Shown here one piece after another: positions 22,229 through 34,140 of a stretch of 64,000 nt of DNA. Made by a program: the position numbers and the translations under genes. The notes under the pieces were generated by a model. That model saw nothing but the letters and a program-made list of their open reading frames with translations, was not told the DNA's origin and did not search any database. The number at the start of each line of letters is the position of its first letter. Position 1 is the stretch's first letter. This stretch comes from Taudactylus pleione (Eukaryota; Chordata; Amphibia; Anura; Myobatrachidae), in assembly GCA_031769625.1 (NCBI GenBank), contig JAUIMM010000088.1:5781501-5845500 (forward strand). The letters are read 5' to 3'.

Positions 22229-23028
22229 CAGGGATGGGGAACCTCAGGCCTGGGGGCCATATAAGGCCTTCGGAATCATTTGGTCTAGCCCCCTGAGCTT
22301 TTTTCTGCTAGCCTCATCTTGCTAGCAGGGTGCCTAGAATGGCACCCTGGAGCCTGGAGCGTCCTTAGGCCCTGATTCAGAGCCGCTCGCAAAAAGAACG
22401 GGCTCCTGGCCGCTCGCTAAGCTGTGGGTGACCACATACAGCTTTTGCGAGCGGCAAGGTGATGGTCGCGACCATCGGGCTTGCGACAAGACCCTTGTGG
22501 TAGGGTCTCGTCTTCCGCAAGCCCCAGTGAGCTTCTTGCTCTAATAGAGCAGGAAGCTCACTACTGACATCACGAGTGATGTCAGTAGGGCCGCCCACAA
22601 ACGGCAGGCGTTCCTTCGGGAATGCCTCTGTTTGGCCAGCCACCCCCCCTCCCCACCTACAAAACGGGGCGAGCTGTCGATCAACATCGACAGCCGCCCC
22701 GTTTGTAGCGAGCCCCGGAGCGAGTGAATTTCTCACTTGCTCCAGGGCTTGCGCATGTGCAGTGCCCTACCATCGACCCGCTTGCGAGCACATAGCGCTT
22801 GCGAGCAGGTCTGAATCAGGCCATTAGGACGCTTTAGATGGTCACACCGCTGCACTTACAGCTTCCCGGAGCATTCTCAGGATGCCCCAAGAATTGCTGT
22901 AATCACTGGCGATTGTGGCCCCGTCCCTGTGTGACATCACACAGAGGGGGCGTGGCCAACCACGGGCCCGCAAATAATGTTATATATATCAAAATGGCCC
23001 TCGGCAGAAAAAAGGTTCCCCACCCCTG
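22229..23028. mobile_element. Non-autonomous hAT element, CAGGGATGGGGAACC termini
   Basis: The left end CAGGGATGGGGAACCTCAGG and the right end GGTTCCCCACCCCTG are inverted. The flanking 8-mers ATGCAGAC and CTTTAGAC agree at five of eight positions, and both fit the hAT pattern. A 3-bp-TSD MITE is nested at 22368-22823. Confidence 0.65.
22368..22823. mobile_element. Serial-hairpin MITE, 3-bp TSD (TTA)
   Basis: Begins GGCCCTGATTCAGAG and ends CTGAATCAGGCC, flanked by TTA (22365-22367 and 22824-22826). It contains the family's ACTGACATCAC.AGTGATGTCAGT palindrome (about 22561-22587) and GGGCGAGCTGTCGA/TCGACAG-type arms. It is nested in the hAT element above. Confidence 0.8.
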
Positions 23029-23266
23029 CTTTAGACTGTAAGCTTTCATGAGCAGGGCAACGACACTCAAACTTTGGGTTCTGCTACCCTGCTGCCTATT
23101 TGTGTTTTATGACTGCTGATGCAGCAATGTTTATAAACATTGTCCATGTTATGCAATGTCACTTTTATTCCTGTCTTTTCTACTCATACTGTTTGTGTTT
23201 TTGTACTTTTTAAGGTGCTGCGGTGCTTGTGGTGCCGTATAAATAAAGGATACTAATAATTGACCT
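23029..23266 (+). mobile_element. L2-type LINE 3' end fragment
   Basis: Matches the 3' region of the L2 element at 24669-28690: AGACTGTAAGC.TTCATGAGCAGGGC, then TACTTTTTAAGGTGCTGCGG and GCCGTATAAATAAA with a short A/T-rich tail. Confidence 0.65.
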
Positions 23267-23339
23267 GCTGCTCATAATAAGTAGCCAATACTTGAGGCTT
23301 AATTCAAGTCTATAAGTAGTTTCCTGGGAACAACACACA

Positions 23340-23878
23340 GGGCCTGATTCAGACCCGCTCGCGAGCGCTGAGCACTTGCAAGCGGGTCGATGTTCCCCTA
23401 GTGTGCATGCGCACAACGGAGGCGGCTCCGTCGTGCGCATGCGCGAGACCCAAATAACGACGGCCAAGCCTTCGTTATGGGTCTCGCACCAAAGGGGGCG
23501 TGCTGTCGATGGTGATTGACAGCACGCCCCCTTTGGTGGGCGTGCCGGGGGCGTGGCTGCCCAGACGGAGGCGTTCCCATGGGAACGCCTACCGTCTGGG
23601 GCCGGCCCCACTGACATCACTAGTGATGTCAGTGGGAGTGCTTTTGGCTCTGATAGAGCCAAAAGCACTCCAGGGCTTGCGGCAGCAAGACCCTACTGCA
23701 GGGTCTCGTCGCAAGCCCGATGGCCGCGATGGTCTTGACCATCGCGACCATCATTTTGGCCGCTCGCTATAGCTGTGGGTGCTATGTGAGCGGCCAGGAG
23801 GCCGCTCCAAAAAGGAGCAGGGACAGCCCTGATTCAGAGCGAGCGCTCTGTCAGAGCGTCCGGCTCTGAATCAGGGCC
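23340..23878. mobile_element. Serial-hairpin MITE, 3-bp TSD (ACA)
   Basis: Begins GGGCCTGATTCAGACC and ends CTGAATCAGGGCC, flanked by ACA (23337-23339 and 23879-23881). Consecutive hairpins include the GCGCATGCGCGAG region, GGGGGCGTGCTGTCGAT/GACAGCACGCCCCC, GGCGTTCCCATGGGAACGCC (perfect palindrome), CACTGACATCACTAGTGATG and GTGCTTTTGGCTC/GAGCCAAAAGCAC. Confidence 0.85.
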
Positions 23879-23885
23879 ACAGTCA

Positions 23886-23889
<4 letters not shown>

Positions 23890-23924
<35 letters not shown>
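23890..23924. repeat. (TA)n microsatellite
   Basis: About 35 bp of alternating T and A shortly after the MITE. Confidence 0.9.
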
Positions 23925-23926
<2 letters not shown>

Positions 23927-24384
23927 TCCCTTGAAAACTTCCCCAGTGTTTTTATCACAAAATGTATTTGCACCCCTTGCAGTGCAACATGGTATGTGCT
24001 CAGTTATCTGCTCTTTTTTATGTACTCCCAACACAGAATCAGGCGCTTTATTACTGTTTCTGTCAACAAAGCAAAGGGTAATGCAAGAAATTTTGCTGGT
24101 AAATTACTAAAGCAACATCATTTTTTTCAATGAACAGGTTGTAAATGACGGAAAAGGCAGATGAAACATAACATGTTTCTTGCAAAAGATTTGTGGGTTC
24201 GGTTTACTAAAATACAAAGACACAAGTACTTAGGGGTTCAGAGTCAAATCAAGACCCAGTTCGGAATCACTTTAGGGTCCTCAGTAGAAAAGAGTCCTAA
24301 ATCTGGTCTTCTCGCCATTTGGAAGATGGATTTAAAAAAACAGAACTTGCATGTTTTGGATCACATTTAAATCCCGCCGTCGTG

Positions 24385-24668
24385 ATTTCAGGTGCTGGGA
24401 GGTGAGTGGCAGGCATTACTTCATGACACTCATTGATGATGCTACAAGGTAAGAACAAAGTGTACAAGTATCTCATTGAAAACAAACTGAAAATCTTAAC
24501 ATCTGACAATGGTTGTTAATATGAGAATAGAGAGTTAACTATCTGAAAGAAAATGGTGTACAGCATCAGCTAACTTTTGCCTATACATCAGAACAAAATG
24601 GTGTCAGTGAAATAGCAAGTAAAATAATAGTTACAGAACACAAGCTATGCTAAATTATTCAAATCTCA
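24385..24668 (+). pseudogene. Ty1/copia integrase, 5' fragment
   Basis: Degraded but recognisable integrase core. A YFMTLIDDATR block (about 24415-24450) matches the copia motif around the first catalytic Asp. LKILTSDNG (about 24490-24515) holds the second Asp. An H.LTF.YTSEQNGV.E-type region (about 24565-24615) holds the catalytic Glu. Several stops and frameshifts occur, and about 20 codons after the first motif are missing. The reading is cut at 24668 by the L2 insertion and resumes at 28699. Copia elements are sparse in vertebrates but are known from fish and amphibians. Confidence 0.7.
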
Positions 24669-25223
24669 GGGCATAATTATTAGAAGTGCATAATTTGTAA
24701 AAGTGCATTTCTTACCAAATTCGGCATTATACCGGCATTAAACCGAAGTTAAACTGAAGGAGACCACTCTAACCTTAAACTATTCTTTTAACACGAACAT
24801 ATGGACAAAGTATAATCAAGAAATGTAAGTTCACAATATCTACACTACAAGCAACTGTTGTCTTCATCACCTGGACAATCATCACTGGCCTCTGTTTGCT
24901 CACTATAAGAACTTACACCTGCTATTATTTGTACTGACTCGCTCGTTTCACAAACAACTCATAGCTTACTGTATTCAGTGCCAATTTTAGTATATGTCTT
25001 AGAAATAATATCTTCCCACCTCTCTTCTTTTCCTAGCCTGTCATCTGTCTTCTAATTCAGTTTACTTTAATATTCCATTTCTCCTCTTTTCCTCTGCTCA
25101 ATAATAGTTTGGAAATTTTGCAGGCACAGTTTCCTCCATTGTACTATTACTTGCTTCTCTGCACTCTACTTTATTCCTACATCTAGTTTTCCTCCCCCTA
25201 TCCAACTCTTCCACACCATTATC

Positions 25224-28200
25224 ATGTGTACCTCCCCCTCCACTCACTGTCTACCTAATACTCTGCTCTACCCCCTTTTTCCTCCTATATCATTTCCCCC
25301 TTGTCTCCTCCACCTCCTCATTCCTTTATCTCCACTCCTCTGTCTGCCATCCTCCCTCTCCTCTCCACTACTACACTTTCATTCTCTTCTACCCCTCCTA
25401 TGTCCTACTACCCCACTGATAATCCTTCCTCCAAACCTCCTCTCCATGTCCCCCCATACCACCCCCATCATATTAAACTCCCTCCCTGCCAACCACCTAC
25501 AGGTTCCCTTCCCAGCACTGGTCCCCACATAATCTCTCCACTACGTTCATCTCGGCCACCCATATTAAACTCACCTTCTCGCTACAGCAACCCAAATAAT
25601 CTAATTCACATTTCTCCCACAAACACTGTCCCTCTATCCTGTGCCCTCTGGAATGCCAGATCAGTATGTAACAAACTCGTACCCACCCATGACCTTTTCA
25701 TCTCTAAAAACTTGCATCTACTAGCCATTACTGAAACCTGGATTTCACCCTCTGACACCACTTCCCCTGCTGCTCTCTCCTCTGGGGGCCTCATCTTCTC
25801 TCATACCCCCTCGTCCTGGGGGTCGCCATGGTGGTGGGGTAGGGGTCCTTCTATCCCCCGGCTTCCTGGCTTCCTCACTTTCTCTCCTCTGACCTTCCCT
25901 CTATTATCCTAGGTGACTTCAATATTCCTATTGATATCCCCACAGAAGCCTCTGCCTCCAAACTCCTCACCCTCATGTCTTCATTTGGTCTCTCCCAATG
26001 GACCTCCTCACCCTCCCATGTGAGTGGGCATTCGCTTGACCTGGTCTTCACTCACCGTTGTGATATTTCTGATTACTCCAATTCCCCATTCCCCCTCTCA
26101 GGCCATCACCTTCTCTCTTTTAACCTATCCCTCTCTCCTTCCCTTCCTCTACCTCCTATGGCCACTATCACTAAGCGTAACATTGATGCTATTGACACCG
26201 TTTCTTTTTCTTCCCAGCTTGACTCACTTCTCTCCCCTATCCTCTCTCTCTCTTGCCCTGAACAAGCCATTTCTCTACACAATACCTCCCTTACTTCTGC
26301 TCTGGACTCTGTTGCTCCGGCGATCACTATTCACCGTCGCAGATCTACACCTCAACCCTGGCATTCCAAATGCACCAGATACCTGCAAAAGTGTTCGCGA
26401 ACTGCCGAGCGACAGTGGAGAAGATCACGCTCTAAGGCTGATTTTCTCCATTTCAAATTTATGCTCTCATCATACAGTGCTGCCCTTTCCTTTTCTAAAC
26501 AGTCATATTTCAAGAACCTCATGTCCTCTCAGTCCTCATATCTCCAACATCTCTTCACCACCTTCAACTCCCTCCTCCACCCACCCCCTCCTCGCCTCCC
26601 CTCCTTGCTCTCTGCCATTGACTTTGCTACCTACTTTACATCTAAAATTGACTCCATACGTCAGGACATCATATCCCACCAGTCCCCCTGCTATCCACCT
26701 CCTCTCTTCCCAGATCACCCCTCTCCTTCAATTTTACCGAATCTAACTTTCTTCTCCCCTGTATCTGGAGAGGAAGTCATGTCCCTCATCCAGTCCTCCC
26801 CCCCTTCCACCTCCCCCTTTGACCCTATTCCTTCACGTCTCCTCTGCTACCTCTCTCCTTCTGCCTGCTCCCATCTTGCCCACCTCCTTAATCTCTCCCT
26901 ATCATCAGGCACTGTCCTGTCTGCATTTAAACATGCCCTTGCCTCCCCATACTAAAAAAAACAACCCTTGATTCTAACACTCTCTCCAACTACCGTCCCC
27001 ATCTCTCTCCTCCCTTTTGCTTCCAAGCTCCTTGAGCGTGCTGTTTTCAAGCGCCTTACCACCTTTCTTTCCTCTCATTCCCTCCTTGACCCTTTTCAGT
27101 CTGGCTTCCGTTCTCTCCGCTCCACTGAAACTGCCCTCACAAAAGTCAGCAATGACCTCCTTGCTGCTAAATCCAAGGGCCACTACTCTCTGCTCATTCT
27201 CCTTGACCTTTCTGCTGCTTTTGACACTGTGGACCATCCTCTCATTCTGCAAATCCGTCACTCCCTTGGTCTGCGTGACACTGCCCTCTCCTGGCTATCC
27301 TCCTACCTCTCTGACCGATTCTTCTCTGTCTCCTCTCATGACTCCTCTTTTCCCCCACAGCCTCAGTGGCTGTTCCCCAAGGTTCTGTTCTTGGACCTCT
27401 CCTTTTCTCACTCTATACATCCTCACTAGGTGAACTCATGAGCTCTTTTGACCTCCAATATCATCTCTATGCTGATGATACTCAGATCTACCTTTCCTCC
27501 CCTGACCTCTCTCCCTCTCTCCTCACTCGTGTCTCCAACTGTCTCTCTGCCATTTCTTCCTGGATGTCCCAGCGATTTCTTAAACTTAATATGTCTAAGA
27601 CTGAGCTAATCATCTTCCCTCCCCCCTACATAACCACACTTCCCACCATTTCTTTATCAATTGATGGCACAACTATCTCCTCTAGCCCCAAAGTGCGCTG
27701 TCTTGGAGTTATCCTGGACTCCACCCTCTCCTTCAAACCACATATCCAGAATCTCTCACAGTCATGTCGCTTTCATCTTAAAATTATTTCCAAGATTAGA
27801 CCCTTTCTCACCCAGGATGCCACTAAAACCCTCATACACTCATTGGTCATCTCCAGATTGGACTACTGTAACCTTCTCCTATCTGGCCTCCCCAAATCCC
27901 ATCTCTCTCCTCTCCAGTCTATCCTTAATGCTGCTGTTCGGCTCATCTTCCTCTCAAAACGCTCTGCATCTGCCTCCCCTCTCCTACAAGCCCTCCACTG
28001 GCTCCCCTTCCCCTTTAGAACCCAATTTAAGGTTCTCAGCCAAAGCCCTCAGCCATTCCTCTCCCATTTACATCTCTGATCTCATCTCCCTTCACTCTCC
28101 TGTCCGCCCTCTTCATTCAACAAATGCATGCCGCCTTTCATGCCAGCTGATTACTTCCTCCCACTCCCGCCTCCAAGATTTTGCCCGTGCTGCTCCCCAT

Positions 28201-28308
28201 ATTTGGAACTCTCTCCCGGTTCCCATCAGACTCTCCACCTCTCTACAATCCTTCAAACGGGCTCTCAAGATCCACTATTTCATGAAAGCCTTCCAGCTCT
28301 TATCTTAA
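25224..28308 (+). pseudogene. L2 LINE ORF2: AP endonuclease and reverse transcriptase, frameshifted
   Basis: Starts with a proline/serine-rich segment. The apurinic endonuclease N-terminus follows (ALWNARSVCNKL and LLAITETWI, about 25640-25745). A deletion near 25800-25910 then removes the endonuclease centre. GDFNIPID and SLDLVFTH (25912-26050) restore the endonuclease C-terminus in another frame. Reverse transcriptase runs from about 26900 with [52 protein letters not shown] and the active-site YADD (27468-27479). The C-terminal part has [19 protein letters not shown] and IWNSLPVPIR. At least four frame changes (near 25850, 26950, 27360 and 28010) inactivate it. The domain order and the [19 protein letters not shown] motifs are L2-like. 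Confidence 0.85.
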
Positions 28309-28654
28309 CTTGCTGCTACATACTCCTTCCTCCCTGTCTACCCCATCTGTTTCTCCCCTGTTTGTCTGTACTGCCCCTTAGAATGTAAGCACCTATGAGC
28401 AGGGCCCTCTACCCTCTTGTGCATCTCCTTACTATACCTTCATCTACTTCTTACTCTCTACTAGGGCACCTAACACTTGATTGCTTTGCATTGTTGCTTA
28501 TCTGGGTGTTATGGTCGTGAATGTAGCAATGTATATTATCCATGTCCTGTAATGTATTGTATTGTACTGTACTGTAAGTCACTGTAAATCAATCTATTTG
28601 TTTATGTACTTTGTAAGGCGCTGCGGAAAACTTGTGGCGCCATATAAATAAACG

Positions 28655-28690
<36 letters not shown>
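28655..28690. repeat. (AAT)n tail of the L2 element
   Basis: About 12 AAT units after GCCATATAAATAAACGAT, the simple-repeat tail normal for L2. Confidence 0.9.
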
Positions 28691-28693
<3 letters not shown>

Positions 28694-28698
28694 TCTCA

Positions 28699-28990
28699 AC
28701 AAGAAATTTTGGGCTGAAGCAGTGAGAATATGTGTTTGTCTTAACAATAGATAACCTACATTGGCAATCAAGGTGATGACACCATTAAAAGAGTGGACTG
28801 GTAAAAAGACAAATATCAGTCATCTATGGCTGTTATGAAGTAGAGTTTACGCTCACATACCCAAAGAGAAAAGACACAAACTTGATTTCAAGTCCATCAA
28901 GTGCATAATGCTAGGATAATGTAATCAGAACAATGGTTACCGACTTTAGAACACTAACAACAGAAAACTCATACTGTCACAGGACTTCAC
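28699..28990 (+). pseudogene. Ty1/copia integrase C-terminal region, 3' fragment
   Basis: Continues the copia frame on the other side of the L2 element. It opens with KKFWAEAV and goes on with T.LKEWTGKK, SHL, then AHIPKEKRHKLDFKS.KCIMLG and GYRL.NTNNRKLILSQDF, the ordered motifs at the integrase C-terminus of copia polyproteins. Stops are present. The match fades after 28990, and no copia reverse transcriptase was recognised downstream. Confidence 0.7.
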
Positions 28991-30491
28991 TGGGTGTTAC
29001 ACAAAACTACTTCAGTTAATGTTAACAGGAGTATCTTACAGCCACAGGGACCCATGTTGCTGGATATACCTGCAACTTAAAAATGAAATAACATAAGTAA
29101 ACAATCATTTTGGGAACAGGAGTTCCACGAGGAGCAACAAAGGGAAACCTATAAGAAAGTTTAGTTAGGAGTTTGCTGGACTACTTTGCTGTGTACTGTA
29201 CCTCAGACATTTCATGATCCTAAACCTAGCTATTATGATTGGCAACAGTGGAAAACTACTATACAGTAGGTCCTGAATTTCAACACAAGTCTCCAAGAAG
29301 ATTGAGAGCATCAAGTTCTGTGTACTCAACTGCAAAGGAAGGAAGAAGAAGAATACCTGCAGATGCTTTTCTTGCTTCTGGGACTAAGTGTTATTTGAAT
29401 TTGTACAGACAGAGAGGGCCATCAGCATTGCTACTAAACACCACTTTATTAGGGTTCTGATGGAGAATGTGTTAGTTAGTGCAGTTTATGTATGTTTACC
29501 AAAAAACTGATTTTCCATGCTTAGAAGAGTCTTTTCTTGCAGGGTGTGGACTGGAACATATTTGAATTGTTGATGCTTTTTGTTGAATGTCTTTGCCTAA
29601 CCCTCAATGTTTTCCATTACAGGAGAGAGAGATGTCAAATGTTGTGTGATGCTCATACTGGATGGATGTCAGTTTTAATTGAGTTTTTATTTAAAGGAGT
29701 GCGCTCCTCCGCTGCCTCCTCTCACTACCCTGACAAGGTAGGCTGACATGGCAGTCACTAGGACTTGCTGGAGTCAGTTAGACAGACTGGACCTCTGATC
29801 TCTGACATGCGGTACTGCACATGTGCAGCGTCTCTGCTTCTTTCTACCCTGGTGTTCCATGTGGAAGGTCAGACCCAGGATACGCACAGCATACAGAGCC
29901 ATATAGAGCTGCAATACCAAACAGCAAGTACACTGTATCATGAATGTTAGTGTATATGGCACCAGTGCTACAATCCGCTAGTGTATTTTTGGCAATCACA
30001 CACGGTGCACTACAATGCCTTGCAACACCCTAAGCTCCAGGCTGCAATTATTTATATATTTTGCATACCGTTGTTACATCTGTGATATCCCTGTGTCATA
30101 TGTTTTTATGTGATTCAATAAGAACTGGTTATGCTGTACTAACCACCACCAGCACCAACAACTGCATTACATATTTAGCACCACATGTACCTTGGTCCAA
30201 AGCACATTATACCCTGCTTTAACTTTCTGTTCCCAGCACATCTGCTCACATTTGTGTCACCCAGTACACTATGGGCCTCACTCAGCAAGGATTGCTATTG
30301 CTAAAGTGTATCCAGATGGACGATCATTGCATACTGCGCATGTGTATGCATCGCTGTCGTGTGCGCGAAGGCACCACTGCGATCGCACTGCAAACATGGA
30401 GACCACATAGAGCCATCGTAGAATGATTGACACGAAGTAGCATTTGGGGTTGGTGACGGGGGAGGGGGGGGTGGGAGTAATGCAGGTGTGC
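28991..30491. other. No gene seen
   Basis: Decayed copia sequence may continue for some distance but could not be recognised. Around 30270, GGGCCTCACTCAG resembles the terminus of the 3-bp-TSD MITE family as a lone end. Confidence 0.45.
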
Positions 30492-30499
30492 CTGTCCGT

Positions 30500-31466
30500 C
30501 AGGGCTGCCATCAGAAATTGTGGGGCCCGGGACTGACTTAATAGGCAGGGCCCCTCCCCCCATCCCCCACCGCCACCCGTTACTGAATACAGCCAGTCTG
30601 TGCCCTTACTTTTGTTTTTAAACCCCTCACTCCCCCCCGTTATTGAATGCAGCCAGTCTGTGCTCTTACTTTTTTGTTCAACCCCTCACTCACCCCCCCC
30701 GGCCCCCCATTACTGAATACAGCCAGTCTGTGCCCTTCCTTTTTTTTTGTAAACCCCTCACTCTCCCCCCCGTTACTGAATACAGCCAGTCTGCGCCCTT
30801 CCTTTTTTTTGTTAAACCCCTCACTCTCCCCCCCATCATTACTGAATGCAGCCAGTCTGTACCCTTACTTTTGTTTTTAAACCCCTCACTCCCCCCCTGT
30901 TACTGAATGCAGCCAGTTTGTGCCCTTACTTTTTTTTAAACACCCACCTCACTCCCAAAAGCCAACCCCCCCCGACACATGCCTTTTTTTTTATTAACTC
31001 CCTCTCCCCTCCCGGTTGTTGTGCGCCACTTACCTTATGAGAAGGATCCCACTACTTCCTCCATGGTCCACTCACTGCAGCTCCTCTTAATCCGCGGCTC
31101 CTCCGACATCGACCTCGCCCTTCAGTGGTGCGTCATGACGTCACACGCGCTGACTCCAAAACAAGCTTTATTGAAAGCTTGTTTTGGAGTCTGTTGCACT
31201 GTAAGCTGGTGGAGGAGCGGCCCAGCAGCCTCCTCCAGCTCTATCATTTAGTCACGGGGACCGGGTCAGCGGGCGGCAGCAGCGCCAGCGGCAGCTGGGC
31301 CCCCTTTCCTCAGGCACTCTTCAAGGGGGTAGTTCAGGCTGCAGGCTCTGCAAAGGTTAGGTGGTAGTAGCGGCCGCCGGGTGGGCCCTGGTGGGCCCCC
31401 TCCCGTTCAGCTAGAGGCCGGGCCTGGGACTCCAGAGTCGGCAGTCCCACCCTGATGGTGGCCCTG
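30500..31466. mobile_element. Non-autonomous hAT element, CAGGGCTGCC termini (copy A)
   Basis: The left end CAGGGCTGCCATCAGAAATT and the right end CTGATGGTGGCCCTG are inverted. CTGTCCGT occurs on both flanks (30492-30499 and 31467-31474), a perfect 8-bp target duplication. It shares ends and the TTGTGGGGCCCGG region with copy B at 47807. Between them is a tandem repeat plus G+C-rich sequence; AAGCTTTATTGAAAGCTTG at 31163-31181 is a small palindrome. Confidence 0.8.
30570..30960. repeat. Tandem repeat, ~6 units of ~62 bp
   Basis: GAATGCAGCCAGTCTGTG or GAATACAGCCAGTCTGTG recurs near 30583, 30645, 30716, 30778, 30846 and 30906. Each is followed by CCCTTACTTTT-type sequence and CCCCTCACTCCC. It lies inside hAT element copy A. 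Confidence 0.85.
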
Positions 31467-31756
31467 CTGTCCGTTGCAAGGCCTTTGCATGGGCATGCTT
31501 AAATTAGCCTCTGTGATTGCATATGCAGCTTGAGTACTCAATGTGTTTGCAACAAGGTCAGTAATTTAGAGGTAAGGTCATTGCTGCTGTAATTCTGCAT
31601 GAGGGGTCGATGGTACTTGATGTTTCCAATGATTGAGGAGGTTTGTAAGGTATTACGGATGTGAGAGAGGGGAAGTGGGCGTTTGCATGTAGTCCATGCG
31701 AGCGCTTTGCGATTGCATGCATTACCACCTCTAATATGTCACACATAATGCAGACT

Positions 31757-31938
31757 CTCCAACATGACTTGTTCCATTAGGTACAAAATGCTCTGCTTCT
31801 GGATTCCTTAACTTATTATTGCCATAACTTGTGCTAAAACACCTTTCTTACCAATTAACTAGTTTGACACAGGTGATAGCAATCATAACTTAAGTCCAGA
31901 AGCAGAGCATTTTATACCTGATGGAAGGGTCATGTTGT
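31757..31938. mobile_element. Foldback MITE, CTCCAACATGAC.TGTTCC termini
   Basis: About 180 bp with ~50-bp arms (CAACATGACTTGTTCCATTA to GCTCTGCTTCTGGA, and complements ending 31938). Same family as 42180-42383. No target duplication was found for this copy. Confidence 0.7.
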
Positions 31939-33922
31939 AAGGGCTGAAATACATTCTCACAACCATAACTTGTGCATTGTCTGCTGTGACTCCAGGGCCG
32001 GATTATAGGGAGGGCGACAGGGGCGGTCACATAGTTCTTGATTAATAAAAACATTCTGTCATGCATGCCTAGATTACAACACCACTCCTGTAAACTAATA
32101 AAGGTGTCCACCTTTAATAGCCGCCTTTCCCGCATGAAGTACGTTTACCCGGTACTAAGATTCCACCAGGTGCAAAAAGTCAATGTGGAAACTAGGCAGC
32201 ACAAGGAATTGGCTGAGGTGGCAGTATGAGAAACTATAGGTCCAGAAAAAGGTAGTTTACCAAGCAGAAGGAGGCTGGCAAAGACAGAGTGCAGGCAGGG
32301 ATTCCTACAAGCAGGGGCAAGTAGAAATTCAAGAATGGCTGGTAAAAACTGGCAGAAAGCTACTAGAATACTGCAGCAAGGCAGGTGACTTCTGGCAGGA
32401 CAGAAGCTATCACAAAGGCCCTGACTGTGCTTTATCTATTCAGGGAGCCAATCAGAACCCCAGAGCAGAAACAGGCCCCTTGCCATGGGCAGAACTATGG
32501 GAGACAATGAAGGCGCTTGCCGCCAGGCTCCAGCACTGAAGGGGCACCTCCTCCATTGTCCACAACATATTCACCACACTTAGGCCTGTAACTATGTACC
32601 CGGGTGTACTGTCACGGCCGCCCAATACATGGCACCCCTTCCCGGCACCTGAGAAGCCATCATACACTAGTGGATAGCTCCATGTCAGACCATCAGCTGC
32701 TGTCTTAGTCTATCTATAGATTGTCTGCATGCAAATTGCTACATTACAGTGTCAGCGGCTGTGACGGGGGGGGCACCAAATTTTAACTTGCCTCCGGGGA
32801 GTCTGGGATGAACTTACGCCACTGCCCCTTGCAATTTATTACACTGCAGCTGGGTAGCTACACATACAGATACAGGTTCTTTACAATTAATTATACTGCA
32901 GCTGAGTAGCTGCGGGTACAAAAAAAGCATCACGGCTGTAGTAAGAGCCAGGACTTTCAGAGAGTGCAGACGCAGAAAGTCCAGGTTGCATAGCAACTGT
33001 CAGGACCATTGGCCATTGTGGATGGCGTGACATAGTGTCCCTGTGATGCACAAAAGAGGCCAGGAAATCTCTGTAAGCTGACAGAGATCGTGGCCTCTTC
33101 ACTACCCCCCGAACGGTGGTGACATGTCTCCATTTTGGAAAACGAAGGCCGCCACCGTCCCCTCCCCACCCAGAAACAGCATCAGATTGTCAATCACTGA
33201 CAGTCTTCTGCTGGACTGCGTACGGGATCCCAGAACTACTGCACATGCGCAGAATAATAATAATTGTAAATCTACTGAATCAGGCCCTAGGTAGTCTGAT
33301 CAAGCCAATAGAGAAGCAAGAAAAATTCAGCAGACAATTATCTACAGCAGCAGAAATTACATACATGAAGTCACTAGAACTTCAGATGGGAAATTAAAGA
33401 TACCAAAACAGAAATGGGTAACTAGCAGAGGAAATATAAAATAAGGATAACAATGTTAAAGACCCAAACATGGGACATATGTGTTATCACCCAGAACCCC
33501 AGTGTAGGCCAAATTACAAGCCCCAGATTGCCTCTGTGGACATAGAGGGTTGTATGCGCTAAATGATTGTGTTATGAAATATCAGCATTGCAGTTCCCAA
33601 CAAATATTATATGCTCAACATGAATGTACACACATACTACATGGCCAATAAGTAATAAGTGATTCCTGGCTCTACCTTTAACTTTCCAGCCTTCAATGAC
33701 AGTCCGTAAGATGTCCATCTGCTAGTGGGGTGGGTGGTACAACATGGTTTACCATGTATGGGGACATGGTTCAACTTGTCCTATGTGTCCGCTATCAAGT
33801 CTGACAGCAACAATGAACAGATGGCAGAGAATTCACAGAACTAGTCAGAATGCACTAGCACATATAGATTACACTGGCAGAAGCTGGTAACTGGAGCCAT
33901 GGGAAATCCACAATAAAGAATA
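31939..33922. other. No gene; fragments of unclassified repeats
   Basis: CAGGGCCGGATTATAG at 31993 looks like a hAT-type terminus, but no partner end or target duplication was found. CTGAATCAGGCCC at 33277 is a lone end of the 3-bp-TSD MITE family. A block GGTTCTTTACAATTAATTA..CTGCAGCTG.GTAGCT is partly duplicated at 32830-32910. No coding signal. Confidence 0.4.
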
Positions 33923-33930
33923 ATCTAACC

Positions 33931-34132
33931 CACAGGTTCTAAAACTCGGTCCTCAGGACCCCAAACAGTGCATCTTTTCCAGGTCTCCTCAGAATCACAA
34001 GTGAAATAATTAGCACCACCTGAGGATATATTAAAAAGAGCCAGTGAGTAATGAATGCACCTGTGCACCTGCTGGGTGACCTGGAAAACGTGAACTGTGT
34101 GGGGTCCTGAGGACCGAGTTTGAGAACCACTA
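33931..34132. mobile_element. Non-autonomous hAT MITE, 202 bp
   Basis: The ends CACAGGTTCTAAAACTCGG and CCGAGTTTGAGAACCACTA are inverted, with the inner GTCCTCAGGACCCC complementary as well. ATCTAACC is present on both sides (33923-33930 and 34133-34140), a perfect 8-bp duplication. Confidence 0.85.
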
Positions 34133-34140
34133 ATCTAACC

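Larger units (their letters stand above)
24669..28690 (+). mobile_element. L2-clade LINE, near full length
   Basis: About 4.0 kb inserted in the copia element, bounded by AAATCTCA at 24661-24668 and 28691-28698, an 8-bp target duplication. It has a 5' untranslated region (24669-25220), one long broken ORF and a 3' UTR. It ends GGCGCCATATAAATAAA followed by an (AAT)n tail. Polymerase motifs and the tail are those of the L2 clade. Confidence 0.85.

Noticed and set aside
22377..22827. G+C-rich frames on both strands (also at 23210-23772, 40555-41070 and 43077-43792)
   Set aside because: All coincide with serial-hairpin MITEs; the palindromic sequence opens complementary frames on both strands.
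26106..27261. Minus-strand frames in the 26-27 kb region
   Set aside because: Antisense to L2 reverse transcriptase; explained by C/T-rich codon use on the plus strand.
31993..32825. Full hAT-type element starting CAGGGCCGGATTAT
   Set aside because: No matching right terminus or 8-bp duplication was found; kept only as a lone-end note.
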